64,000 bases of DNA, taken from NCBI RefSeq assembly GCF_008274215.1, contig NZ_VTPS01000002.1, forward strand, positions 62,001-126,000, written 5' to 3'. Below, piece after piece: positions 18,229 to 26,657 of the stretch; positions within the stretch are counted from its first letter, which is position 1, and each line of letters starts with the position of its first letter. The notes beneath the pieces were generated by a model that worked only from the letters and a program-made list of their open reading frames with translations, was not told the DNA's origin and did no database searches. The position numbers and the translations under genes were made by a program. This stretch comes from Calorimonas adulescens (lineage in GTDB: Bacteria > Bacillota > Thermoanaerobacteria > Thermoanaerobacterales > UBA4877).

Positions 18229-18348
18229 CTAATTTTCAAATTCGCCTTTTAAAATACAGCCACTCTTGATGAGTCCATTTTCTACAGTCTCATGTATCCT
18301 TTCGGGCAGTTTATCTTCTTCTATCATTTTTAATATTCCTGCCGTCAT
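18229..18348 (-). other. Short unassigned ORF, possible gene remnant
   Basis: A 39-codon open frame with protein-like composition (MTAGILKMIEEDKLPERI at its start, rich in charged residues) but no ribosome-binding site. It lies in a 430-base stretch between the larA-like gene and the broken protease gene. It may be the 3' remnant of a lost gene; I do not recognise it. Apart from the inverted repeats at 18102-18176, the rest of 17962-18391 shows nothing definite. Confidence 0.2.
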
Positions 18349-18391
18349 ATGGTATGGGCATATATTCTACAGAGGGCCTCCTCTGGGGAGG

Positions 18392-18882
18392 CTATGGGTA
18401 GAGTTCCATAAGTTGATAAACCTCTAAAGGCATGTTGTGATTTACGTTTAAACCCATGTTCTTTAAATCTTTACAGGTTATCGGATAGTCGTGGGGCCAT
18501 CTGCCCTCAGTCAATATCTTTGCAATTTCCAATGCTCTATCTTCTTCCATATTGTTAGCTCTGAGTATCTCATAGACACAATCCATCACCTGTGCTTTCG
18601 CCTTGTTGGCCATATCTGCCAATATGAGAGTTTCATCGTCAATATACCTTTTATCTTTTAGCTCCAGTACCTTCAATATCGATGCCGCAGGATAATTGCC
18701 AATCTGCGGGTCTACAGGCCCCAGCACTGCATTTTCGTCCATAATTATCTCATCTGCTGCAGGGGCAATAAGTGTACCTCATCACTCTGCTTAAAGACCG
18801 GGATAAGGGTATAGATAAAAATTAGAAGCCATATCAAATCCCAGAAATACAAGATACACACTCCCTTCATTTTCATATCCAT
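18392..18882 (-). pseudogene. Internally deleted SDH-family (ClpP-class) membrane serine protease gene
   Basis: The intact family (PF01972-type, ClpP/SppA-like) has an N-terminal membrane helix followed by a crotonase-fold protease domain. Here the N terminus survives (about 18882-18795: FWDLIWLLIFIYTLIPVFKQ), then the frame jumps directly to the late protease segment. Two stop codons sit just before TLIAPAADEIIMDENAVLGP, and the remaining 116 codons to 18392 read through the normal C terminus. About 100 codons, including the catalytic region, are gone and the two parts are out of frame. Almost certainly non-functional. Confidence 0.8.
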
Positions 18883-19383
18883 TCATTCTCAAAATATCGA
18901 CTTTTATGTTACCTTAATGAGATTATACCATATTCTATCATATATTATTGATTTTGTAACCAACTCCATACTTTATCTGTCTCATGTTATTATAATATTA
19001 ATCGGAAATAAGTAATCTGGAGTTTTAAAAAGACTAAACAAAGAGGGGAACCTGGAATATTCTCACAAGCAATGGAAATACCAAAAAGTGTAAATGTACT
19101 TCTCACTTAAAAAGCGGTAGATTACCTAAAGAAATCTTTTTTGGAACTTTTACCCTGAACATATAAGAAGTTATAGGTCTGAGACAGCAACAATTAACAA
19201 TTTACCTTTTTGGATAACTAAAGCAGTGTTACAGGATCTGAAAAGAAATGGTCTGAAGTTTAAAAGAACATATATACCTTATTAGAAATCAATTAAAAAA
19301 TGACGTTATTTGCATATAAATGTAGACTTTTTCTATTATAATAATATATAATTTATTTATATGATTCATTATGGAGGTCCAAT
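18883..19383. other. 500-base AT-rich region without a recognisable gene
   Basis: All frames are closed by frequent stops. It presumably contains the aarF promoter near 19310-19370, where TTTATATGATT and TATAATAATATATAAT stretches occur. I see no repeats, RNA or insertion-sequence ends I can name. Confidence 0.5.
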
Positions 19384-20979
19384 ATGAGGCGTAGATTTTA
19401 CCGTATTATACATCTTTTTTTATATATCATATGGAAACTGCAACTGGCTCAATGGAAAGGATGGTTTAAAGACAATGCCTACAGTGACAACCTCTTGGCC
19501 TTGTTGAAGAATCTATCCAAAAGATATAAGGATACCGCTATTGATATGGGTGGCCTGTTGATAAAGTTGGGCCAATTTTTCAGTGCACGTATAGATATAC
19601 TGCCTGATGAGGTCATACAGGAACTGGCACAGCTTCAAGACAGGGTTCCACCAGTTGATTATAAATCCATAAAGACGATTATAGAAAATGAGTTTGAGAA
19701 GCCAATAGATGAGGTTTATATATATTTTTCCAAAGAAACCATAGGCTCTGCATCACTGGCGCAGGTACACATGGCAAAACTATCTGATGGAAAAGATGTA
19801 GCGGTAAAGGTATTGCGTCCCGGCATAGAAGATATTATAAGTACCGACCTCAAAGCTTTGCGCAGGGTTATTGATATAATGAAGCATATAAAATGGATAT
19901 CCAGAGATATAGACTTAGACGGGCTCTACATGGAGTTTTATCAGACCTTGAAGAATGAGATGGACTATAAGGCAGAATTAAGCAATGCTGAGACAATCAA
20001 GAATAACCTCAAGGGATTTACAGATTTCTATATACCAAGATATTATCATGAATACTGCACCAGACGTGTCTTAACAATGGAATTTATTGATGGTATAAAG
20101 ATTACTGATGAGGAAGGTCTGGCACATATAGGTGCTGACAAGAAAAAAATAACCAGAATTCTCATAGATTCATTTTTTCACCAAATTATAGAGGATGGTT
20201 TTTTTCATGCCGACCCACATCCTGGAAATATATTCGCTTTAAAGGATGGAAGGGTTGCACTCATAGATTTCGGCATGGTTGGCAGTATAACACCAAAAAA
20301 CATGAGGAATATACGCAGAATGGTCCTGTCCATCGTGTTCCGTGAGGTTGAGCAGCTCGTCGATGCCTTGGATGAAATGGGCTTCATAAAGCCCAATGCA
20401 GATGAAAAGAGGCTTACAGCTTCACTGGAATACATGATTGACAAGTTCTGGTCCAGGACCACCCTCTCAGATTTGGATGAGGAATTTCTCCGTGGCATGG
20501 CTCAGGAGAGCCAGCAACTTATCTTTGAGCAGCCGATACAGTTGCCATCAGACTTTGCATTCCTTGGAAAGACATTCATAACCCTGTTTGGCATATGTGC
20601 AGCTCTCGACAAGGACTTAGATTATGGCAAGCTTACCAAAGAGTTTGCCCAAAGGATAATAAAGAGCGAGGTCACACGCCTGCCTAGTGAATTGATCCGC
20701 ATAAGCAGGAAATTTATTACAGACATTATAGAACTGCCAAACATCGTAGATAGCGGTCTCGCCATGATAAAAGATGGGAATTTCCGTGTAATTTCAAAGA
20801 TACCCGATATGGAAAGACTCATAGAGTTAGAAAAAGATAGGTCAACCAGACTCATGTTTTCCATATACACCTGTGGTATGGGCATACTGTCAACCTATCT
20901 TTTCCTCTCTGATTATAAGGCAATAGGTATTTTAGGATTTGTCACTACTGTGATATTATTTATTCGGTCATTAACATAA
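19384..20979 (+). CDS. AarF/UbiB/ABC1 family atypical protein kinase
   Basis: UbiB-family protein-kinase-like ATPase with C-terminal membrane helices. In other bacteria it supports isoprenoid-quinone or lipid handling; the role in quinone-poor anaerobes is unclear. The 531 residues show the family KxGQ motif in LIKLGQFFSARIDILPDE, the Ala-rich loop GSASLAQVH, VAVKVLRPG with the ATP Lys, DPHPGNIF (catalytic loop) and LIDFGMVG (metal binding). Two hydrophobic segments end the protein. GGAGGT precedes the ATG. Its stop codon is in a hairpin shared with the convergent aroB. Confidence 0.9.
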   Translation: MRRRFYRIIHLFLYIIWKLQLAQWKGWFKDNAYSDNLLALLKNLSKRYKDTAIDMGGLLIKLGQFFSARIDILPDEVIQELAQLQDRVPPVDYKSIKTIIENEFEKPIDEVYIYFSKETIGSASLAQVHMAKLSDGKDVAVKVLRPGIEDIISTDLKALRRVIDIMKHIKWISRDIDLDGLYMEFYQTLKNEMDYKAELSNAETIKNNLKGFTDFYIPRYYHEYCTRRVLTMEFIDGIKITDEEGLAHIGADKKKITRILIDSFFHQIIEDGFFHADPHPGNIFALKDGRVALIDFGMVGSITPKNMRNIRRMVLSIVFREVEQLVDALDEMGFIKPNADEKRLTASLEYMIDKFWSRTTLSDLDEEFLRGMAQESQQLIFEQPIQLPSDFAFLGKTFITLFGICAALDKDLDYGKLTKEFAQRIIKSEVTRLPSELIRISRKFITDIIELPNIVDSGLAMIKDGNFRVISKIPDMERLIELEKDRSTRLMFSIYTCGMGILSTYLFLSDYKAIGILGFVTTVILFIRSLT

Positions 20980-21007
20980 GGTCCCAGACTATATCGCCGG
21001 GACCTTA
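20977..21007. terminator. Bidirectional hairpin shared by aarF-like gene and aroB
   Basis: A 9-base-pair stem (TAAGGTCCC with GGGACCTTA) and 13-base loop. The aarF-like stop TAA is the first part of the left arm and the aroB stop (20989-20991) lies in the loop. Confidence 0.75.
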
Positions 21008-22002
21008 AGAATCTCATATAAATCTTTTTCATCCATCAGTACCTTTCTTACCCGACCTATATCCTCAGGCAATATTAAACCTATTTTCCCTCCCACATTT
21101 TTTTTATCATGGGACATTAATGATACCAGTTCTTTATCGAGATGGTATTGTGCCTTTAGCCCGCATCTGTCTATGAGTTCTATTATGCAGTGTAGTTTTT
21201 TGCTTTGTAATATGCCAAGCCTGTATGAGACTAAAGACTCATAGTAGATGCCAGCTGCCACCGCAGTGCCATGGCTTATATCATAGTGTGTCTCTAAGGC
21301 ATGTCCTATAGTATGGCCCAGGTTTAAATGTGTCCTGATCCCTCTATCAGTCTTGTCCTGATTCACTATATCAACCTTTATTTTGATGCACTTTTCTATC
21401 ATGTCCTTTATAACCTCATAATCCATTGACAGCACGTCATTGAGATTATTGTCCAACCACTCATAAAGACTACGGCTCAGTACTGCATACTTGATAACCT
21501 CTCCCATGGATGATTTTATCTCACTGGTTGGCAATGTTTTTAAAAATTCTGTGTCCATGTATACAATAAATGGGTCATAAAATGTCCCTACCTGGTTTTT
21601 TATCCCTTTATAGTCTATTGCTGTCTTACCACCTATTGAGCTGTCAATCATTGCCAGCAGTGTTGTAGGTATATTTATAAAACCTATACCCCTTTTGAAT
21701 GTAGAGGCAGCAAACCCTGCAGCATCTCCGGTGGAACCGCCCCCAACAGCAATAATGAAGTCTCCTCTATCCAGTTCTTTTTCAATACATGCATCATATA
21801 TCCGGAGTATGGTAGACATGTCTTTGGCCTTCTCCCCCGGCCCTACAATCACTTTTTCTCCTGAAATGTATCTACTGTAAAGAGCATCGACCATTTCGTC
21901 TATTACATACAAATATTTTTTTCTTTTATCCAGCAGCAGGCATACATTAAAACTATTGTCAATGTATACGTCATACCCTGCCCTCAAGTCCAATTTTTTC
22001 AT
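20989..22002 (-). CDS. aroB: 3-dehydroquinate synthase
   Basis: Second enzyme of the shikimate pathway, converting DAHP to 3-dehydroquinate with NAD+ and a divalent metal. The 337 residues contain IAVGGGSTGDAAGFAA (NAD binding), PTTLLAMIDSSIGGKTAID, and the metal ligands in GEVIKYA, LNLGHTIGHALE and HGTAVAAG. The ATG at 22002 has AGGAG nine bases upstream; a TTG directly before it is also possible. It overlaps the end of hisC by 32 bases. Other aro genes are not here. Confidence 0.94.
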   Translation of the reverse strand: MKKLDLRAGYDVYIDNSFNVCLLLDKRKKYLYVIDEMVDALYSRYISGEKVIVGPGEKAKDMSTILRIYDACIEKELDRGDFIIAVGGGSTGDAAGFAASTFKRGIGFINIPTTLLAMIDSSIGGKTAIDYKGIKNQVGTFYDPFIVYMDTEFLKTLPTSEIKSSMGEVIKYAVLSRSLYEWLDNNLNDVLSMDYEVIKDMIEKCIKIKVDIVNQDKTDRGIRTHLNLGHTIGHALETHYDISHGTAVAAGIYYESLVSYRLGILQSKKLHCIIELIDRCGLKAQYHLDKELVSLMSHDKKNVGGKIGLILPEDIGRVRKVLMDEKDLYEILKVPAI

Positions 22003-23056
22003 CAATACACTCTCCTAATCTACCCATCGCTTCTAAAAATTTTAAAACCTCTTTGTGTTCACCAACCGTGACCCTTATCCATGTACCATATCCATCCACT
22101 GTTATTGGTTTTATGATTACCCCATTTTTCGCTAGGACTTCGAAGGCTTCGTAACTTTCCAGTCTGGCATTTACAAGAACAAAGTTGGTCTCGCTCGGTA
22201 CATATTCAAATCCAAGCACATCCAATCCCTCGTACATCAATTTTTTATTGCTTCGGTTTTCTTTTATAACCATTTCTCTAAATTCTTCATCATCCAGAGC
22301 TGCACAAGCTGCAACATATGCCAGACAGTTTTCATTAAAAATGAGTTTATACTTCTCTAAAGTTTGTATCATCTCTGGAGAAGCAATGGCATACCCTGCA
22401 CGAAGTCCGGCCAGGCCATAAACCTTGGAAAAAGTACGTACAACAATTACATTATTGCCTTCTTTTAAATATTTAAGTCCGCTAACATAGTTACTATCGT
22501 CCACAAAATCAATGTACGCCTCATCAAAAATGACACATATGTCATTGTCAATTTTATCAAAAAAATAATCAAGTTCATCTCTTTTTATTACGGTCCCGGT
22601 GGGGTTGTTGGGGTTACATATATAGATAGCCTTTGTCTTTTCAGTCACAGACCTTAGGATGGCATCTATATCAAACCTGTGTTCCTTTAGTATGGGTTTT
22701 ATCACCTTAGCTCCAACATTTTCCGATGAAGCGATAAATGTCTCAAAGGTGGGCACTTCCGTTATAACCTCATCGCCACATCTTAATACAGACCTTGCTA
22801 TAAGGTCTAAAATCTCATCGGCCCCATTCCCCAGAATTATATCTTCGCAATCTATTTCATTTAAGACAGAAAGCTTTTCCTTCAACTCCCTGCCTATTGG
22901 GTCAGGATAGAGGTTGCAATTATATGCAGCTCTGGTTATTGCATCTATTGCTTTAGGTGATGGCCCGAAGGGATTTTCGTTGAAAGACAGCTTGACAACA
23001 CTGTCCAAGCCGTATAACCTCTTCAGTTCTTCTTTCGTAAGTTCAAACTTCTGCAA
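21971..23056 (-). CDS. hisC: Histidinol-phosphate aminotransferase (class I/II)
   Basis: PLP-dependent aminotransferase, 361 residues. SFNENPFGPSPKA, ICNPNNPTGT, IFDEAYIDF and the PLP-lysine segment RTFSKVYGLAGLRAGYA are diagnostic of HisC. The start is TTG at 23056 preceded by AAGGGGTGA. Lying with aroB rather than with other his genes, it may serve aromatic amino acid transamination as well as histidine synthesis, as HisC-type enzymes do in some bacteria. Confidence 0.9.
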   Translation of the reverse strand: MQKFELTKEELKRLYGLDSVVKLSFNENPFGPSPKAIDAITRAAYNCNLYPDPIGRELKEKLSVLNEIDCEDIILGNGADEILDLIARSVLRCGDEVITEVPTFETFIASSENVGAKVIKPILKEHRFDIDAILRSVTEKTKAIYICNPNNPTGTVIKRDELDYFFDKIDNDICVIFDEAYIDFVDDSNYVSGLKYLKEGNNVIVVRTFSKVYGLAGLRAGYAIASPEMIQTLEKYKLIFNENCLAYVAACAALDDEEFREMVIKENRSNKKLMYEGLDVLGFEYVPSETNFVLVNARLESYEAFEVLAKNGVIIKPITVDGYGTWIRVTVGEHKEVLKFLEAMGRLGECIDEKIGLEGRV

Positions 23057-23128
23057 ATGATCTCACCCCTTATAAAAAGCTTTCGATAATTATACACCAA
23101 AAATGCATATTATCGCAAGCTGTGAAAA

Positions 23129-23145
23129 GCCGGGCATTACCCGGC
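23129..23145 (-). terminator. Terminator after SLH protein gene
   Basis: GCCGGG and CCCGGC form a 6-base-pair stem with loop CATTA, followed on the minus strand by TTTTC. It is just downstream of the 23154 stop. Confidence 0.7.
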
Positions 23146-23153
23146 ACACAAAA

Positions 23154-24467
23154 TTAAAATTCAATAGTCTTCAATATATTTCCTCTGCTGTCCAGGAATC
23201 TAATTTCTTTGACTTCCCCGGCAGGTTTTATAACCTTTATATCGTAAGGATAGGTTATAACCTGAGTAACCATATCTCCAGCCTTTGGAGAGCGTTCCGT
23301 AACAAATACGCTTATGCTTCCATCTTCCGCGCTCCTGGCACCATAGATGCTAATACTATAACCTCCTGTAGGTTTTTCACCTGCAGCAGCCAGCAGATAA
23401 TATGTGTCTCCATCTTTAAATGCTTTATACCCACCTTCTTCTTTAATGTCTTCCAGTTCATTTATTACACCATCCGGCACATCCTCCAAATCAACCGCCT
23501 CCAATTTTAATTCTCCATATGAGGTCGTATCTTCATTCGCGGCTGCAAAAATTATCTGCGATTTAAATACAACCAGCGATACATATTCCCCAATTTTTAT
23601 ATCCTTTATATCATTGTATTCCTCACCATCGAAAAATTGTGCATCCGTCCGATAGCTTAATCTTATCTCACGCATGTTTTTTGATGCAATTGAATCAGGT
23701 AGTTCTTGGTTTTCAACATCTATGATAAGGGTATTATTATTTTTATCGATACCTGTAACCCTGCCAGAAATATAAACACATTTGTCTGTTACTGATGGTC
23801 TTTTAGCCGGCAATGGTATGACATCACCCAACCTGCTGAATAACCTATCCAGTATAACGCTCATTTCTGCCCTTGTTAGCGGCTTTTCAGGTACAAACTT
23901 TCCATCAATTCCATTTATAATATTTTCAATATATGCAATGTAGATATATGGGATATCATCAGCATTGATTTCGTTAATATCTGAAAATATGTCCCTCAAG
24001 TCATACTCATCATCCACATAACCTTCAAGGCCCAGTGCTCTCACAACCAGTTTGGCGGCATCAACACGTTTTACGGGAGCGTTCAGGCTAACACCCTGAA
24101 CTTCTTCTAAAGTGAGCAACCCATTTTCATAAGCAACAGCTACATACCCTAACAGGTCCTTGTCTATCTTGATCCCCTTTAGTTCTGATGGTATCTCATA
24201 GTCATTTAAGGCCTCATCCTCCAGTCCCAGGGCCCTTACAAACATTATAAGCGCCTCTCCCCACGTCACCGGCTTTTGTGGGTTAAAAAAACCATTTCCG
24301 GTACCTTTCAATATACCCTTATCACTCATCCTGCTTACAGCTTCCTCCGCCCACTCGTAGCCTTTCATATCCTTAAACGGCTCTCCTTTCGGGGCAGCAT
24401 AGGCCGGCATTATCAACGTGGTAATCAGCATAAAGGCAGACAATAATAATGGAAGTGCCCTCTTCAT
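23154..24467 (-). CDS. S-layer homology domain surface protein
   Basis: Exported cell-surface protein of 437 residues. It has a signal peptide (MKRALPLLLSAFMLITTLIM, cleavage near AYAA), then three SLH repeats at about 30-90, 95-150 and 155-215 that should anchor it to pyruvylated wall polysaccharide. A beta-rich C-terminal half with no family I recognise follows. GGGAGGG lies before the ATG. It is a single gene with its own terminator. Confidence 0.88.
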   Translation of the reverse strand: MKRALPLLLSAFMLITTLIMPAYAAPKGEPFKDMKGYEWAEEAVSRMSDKGILKGTGNGFFNPQKPVTWGEALIMFVRALGLEDEALNDYEIPSELKGIKIDKDLLGYVAVAYENGLLTLEEVQGVSLNAPVKRVDAAKLVVRALGLEGYVDDEYDLRDIFSDINEINADDIPYIYIAYIENIINGIDGKFVPEKPLTRAEMSVILDRLFSRLGDVIPLPAKRPSVTDKCVYISGRVTGIDKNNNTLIIDVENQELPDSIASKNMREIRLSYRTDAQFFDGEEYNDIKDIKIGEYVSLVVFKSQIIFAAANEDTTSYGELKLEAVDLEDVPDGVINELEDIKEEGGYKAFKDGDTYYLLAAAGEKPTGGYSISIYGARSAEDGSISVFVTERSPKAGDMVTQVITYPYDIKVIKPAGEVKEIRFLDSRGNILKTIEF

Positions 24468-24633
24468 TTTTTACCCTCCCTTATATCATTTTATGCCATT
24501 GTACTTTAGAAAGTTTACAGTAAGATTACAACAACATTACAGAAAAGTTAAAATTTACTTTTGACGTACACATGTATGTCATTAACACCCTGAGGCAACC
24601 TTAAAAACAGGCACAATAAGGTAAGGCAGGCCT

Positions 24634-24669
24634 GTCAAAAATAGCTGCCTGCCGGCAGCTATTTTTGAC
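24634..24669. terminator. Strong bidirectional terminator after flavodiiron gene
   Basis: A perfect 16-base-pair stem with a four-base loop; the arms carry AAAAATAGCTGCC and its complement so that each strand ends in a T-run. It lies directly after the 24671 stop codon. Confidence 0.85.
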
Positions 24670-24670
24670 T

Positions 24671-25873
24671 TTAATCCTGTTTATTTAGCACTTTTTCAGC
24701 AATTCTTTCAGCAAACTCATCTATTTTATCAAGGTCTGCTTGAGAGGGTGCGAAATTTATTTTTACTCCCGGCTCTACCACATCCATTTTACGGGATTTT
24801 AACATATCCTCCATTATCTTTAACGCCTCACCACTCCACCCATAAGAGCCAAAAGCTGCACTAACTTTTCCCTTGGCTTTTATTGGATTCATGTTAACCA
24901 GGACATTCCATATAGGTTCTACAACATCGGCAGCAATCGTTGGCGACCCAACCACAATACCTGCTGACTCCTGTAAAATCTTATCTATATCATCCTTTGA
25001 CGCATGTGTTGCATCAATGGTATGGGCACTTAAGCCTTTTTCTCTCAGCTTACAGGCTAATCTTTCGGCCGCCTTTTTTGTGTTGCCGTAAGCGGAGACA
25101 TAATATACAGTCACCTTTTTACTGTCATATGTAGGTTCTTTCGCCCATTTTTCGTACAAAGCAACAACTGCAAAGGGGTCTTTCCTTAATATGGGGCCGT
25201 GTCCGGGGCAGATCACGTTAAAATCAATGTTAAGTTTTCTTAACTTGTCAATAGCCTCTAAAACCTTTGACTTGAAGGGACTTATTATGGAGTTAAAATA
25301 GACCCAAACAGCTTCTGTAAAATCTCCTATCTCGTCATCGAATATGCTGTCCCCTTCCGGACAATAATGGCACCCAAAAGCATCACATGTAAATAAGATC
25401 TTATCATATTCATCATAGGTCATCATGGTGTCGGGCCAGTGCAGAAAAGGTGTATATATAAACTTAAGCTTCCTATCGCCAAGATCCAGCTCGCTTCCAT
25501 CCATTGCCGCTATAGATGGAAAGTCTTTGTTCAAAACAGCTTTCATGTTCGTCAGTGCTGCCCTGGTTGCTACTACCTTGGCATTAGGTGCAATTTCCAG
25601 CAGTTTGCCCACGGCCCATGAATGGTCTGGTTCAGAGTGGTCAAGAACAATATACTCAATCTTCGCTGGATCAATTAATGACTTAAGGTTCGTTAGGAAC
25701 TCCTCTTGGAATCCCTCTTTAGACGCCTCTACTATTGTTGGTTTTTCAGCCATAATCAAATAGGAATTATACGTTGTACCCCATGGTGTGTCAAACACTA
25801 TATCAAACTTTCTGAGGTTTGGATCTTTGACCCCTATGGAATAAACTCCTTCTTTCACCTTTCGCACAGCCAT
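24671..25873 (-). CDS. FprA-type flavodiiron protein (O2/NO reductase)
   Basis: Cytoplasmic detoxifying enzyme that reduces O2 to water or NO to N2O with electrons from rubredoxin or a coenzyme. The 400 residues have a metallo-beta-lactamase-like domain with the di-iron ligands in DHSEPDHSW, FLHWPDT, CDAFGC and CPGHGP, then a flavodoxin domain from about residue 252 (VYYVSAYGNTKKAAERL, FMN binding). No rubredoxin domain is fused. AAGGAGG precedes the ATG. Typical of oxygen-sensitive anaerobes. Confidence 0.94.
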   Translation of the reverse strand: MAVRKVKEGVYSIGVKDPNLRKFDIVFDTPWGTTYNSYLIMAEKPTIVEASKEGFQEEFLTNLKSLIDPAKIEYIVLDHSEPDHSWAVGKLLEIAPNAKVVATRAALTNMKAVLNKDFPSIAAMDGSELDLGDRKLKFIYTPFLHWPDTMMTYDEYDKILFTCDAFGCHYCPEGDSIFDDEIGDFTEAVWVYFNSIISPFKSKVLEAIDKLRKLNIDFNVICPGHGPILRKDPFAVVALYEKWAKEPTYDSKKVTVYYVSAYGNTKKAAERLACKLREKGLSAHTIDATHASKDDIDKILQESAGIVVGSPTIAADVVEPIWNVLVNMNPIKAKGKVSAAFGSYGWSGEALKIMEDMLKSRKMDVVEPGVKINFAPSQADLDKIDEFAERIAEKVLNKQD

Positions 25874-25904
25874 TTATATTTTCCTCCTTTTTCATCTTTA
25901 AATA

Positions 25905-26315
25905 CTACAAACTGTTTTTAATGAGGTCATATACCATTCGGTTGTACTTTTTTAAATTTACAGGTATGGAGCCATTGGTAACCGCTAGTAAAGTGTAACC
26001 TTCTGCCAGCTTTTCATTTTCTTCATCTCTGTATATGGCATAATCAAACCTAATCCTTACACCTGTAAATTCTGTCACTATTGTCTTTACTGTTATAACA
26101 TCGTCATAAAAAATGGAATGATAATACCTGCAATGCGACTCCACAACAGGAAGAAATATCCCCATCTCCTCCAGTTTCTTATACGATATGCCCAGATTTC
26201 TAAACCAATCTGTCCTGCCCACTTCAAAATACCTATAGTAGTTAGAATAATAGACAACACCCATCTGGTCAGTCTCCTCATATCTGACCCTTATTTTACT
26301 TTCACTTATAAGCAA
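25905..26315 (-). CDS. YbgC/4HBT-family acyl-CoA thioesterase
   Basis: A 136-residue hot-dog-fold thioesterase. RVRYEETDQMGVVYYSNYYRYFE is the family catalytic segment with the active Asp in TDQMG (shown here as two overlapping parts: RVRYEETDQMG and VVYYSNY). The start appears to be TTG at 26315 with GGGGATG upstream. The nearest ATG upstream is out of frame. The physiological acyl-CoA is unknown. Confidence 0.87.
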   Translation of the reverse strand: MLISESKIRVRYEETDQMGVVYYSNYYRYFEVGRTDWFRNLGISYKKLEEMGIFLPVVESHCRYYHSIFYDDVITVKTIVTEFTGVRIRFDYAIYRDEENEKLAEGYTLLAVTNGSIPVNLKKYNRMVYDLIKNSL

Positions 26316-26404
26316 AATATCATCCCCTGCACATCATAATGATAACTAATTATTCGTAGAAAATCAATATCCTCTCCGGCTGTTAAATTACCAATAAACA
26401 TAGC

Positions 26405-26436
26405 AGAAAAGCTGTAACCTGCCTATGAGCTTTTCT
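26405..26436 (-). terminator. Hairpin over the csrA stop codon
   Basis: AGAAAAGCT and AGCTTTTCT form a 9-base-pair stem around a 14-base loop that contains the csrA TAG. The U-tract after it is weak, so termination efficiency is uncertain. Confidence 0.55.
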
Positions 26437-26656
26437 TTTCAAACAATTCTTTCAACCTGACCATGCTGTCTTTTTGTGTATTCGCTGCTGTTATATTTTC
26501 ATTCTTTACCTCCAGAAGCTCCGAACGTACTATCTCTATATTCCTGGGGGCTAAAATGCCTATACTGACCTTATCTTCCTCCACTTCCATTATAGTAACC
26601 TCGATATTATCCCCTATCTTTATGCTCTGTCCCTTCTTCCTTGTTAGCACCAGCAT
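26423..26656 (-). CDS. csrA: Carbon storage regulator CsrA
   Basis: Dimeric RNA-binding protein that blocks translation, classically of flagellin (hag) mRNA in Gram-positive bacteria. The 77 residues begin MLVLTRKKGQSIKIGDNIEV, with APRNIEIVRSEL in the RNA-binding strand 5 region. It starts one base after the fliW fusion ends, the standard fliW-csrA order. FliW binds CsrA and releases it when flagellin is secreted. No hag gene is in the window. Confidence 0.96.
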   Translation of the reverse strand: MLVLTRKKGQSIKIGDNIEVTIMEVEEDKVSIGILAPRNIEIVRSELLEVKNENITAANTQKDSMVRLKELFEKKSS

Positions 26657-26657
26657 A

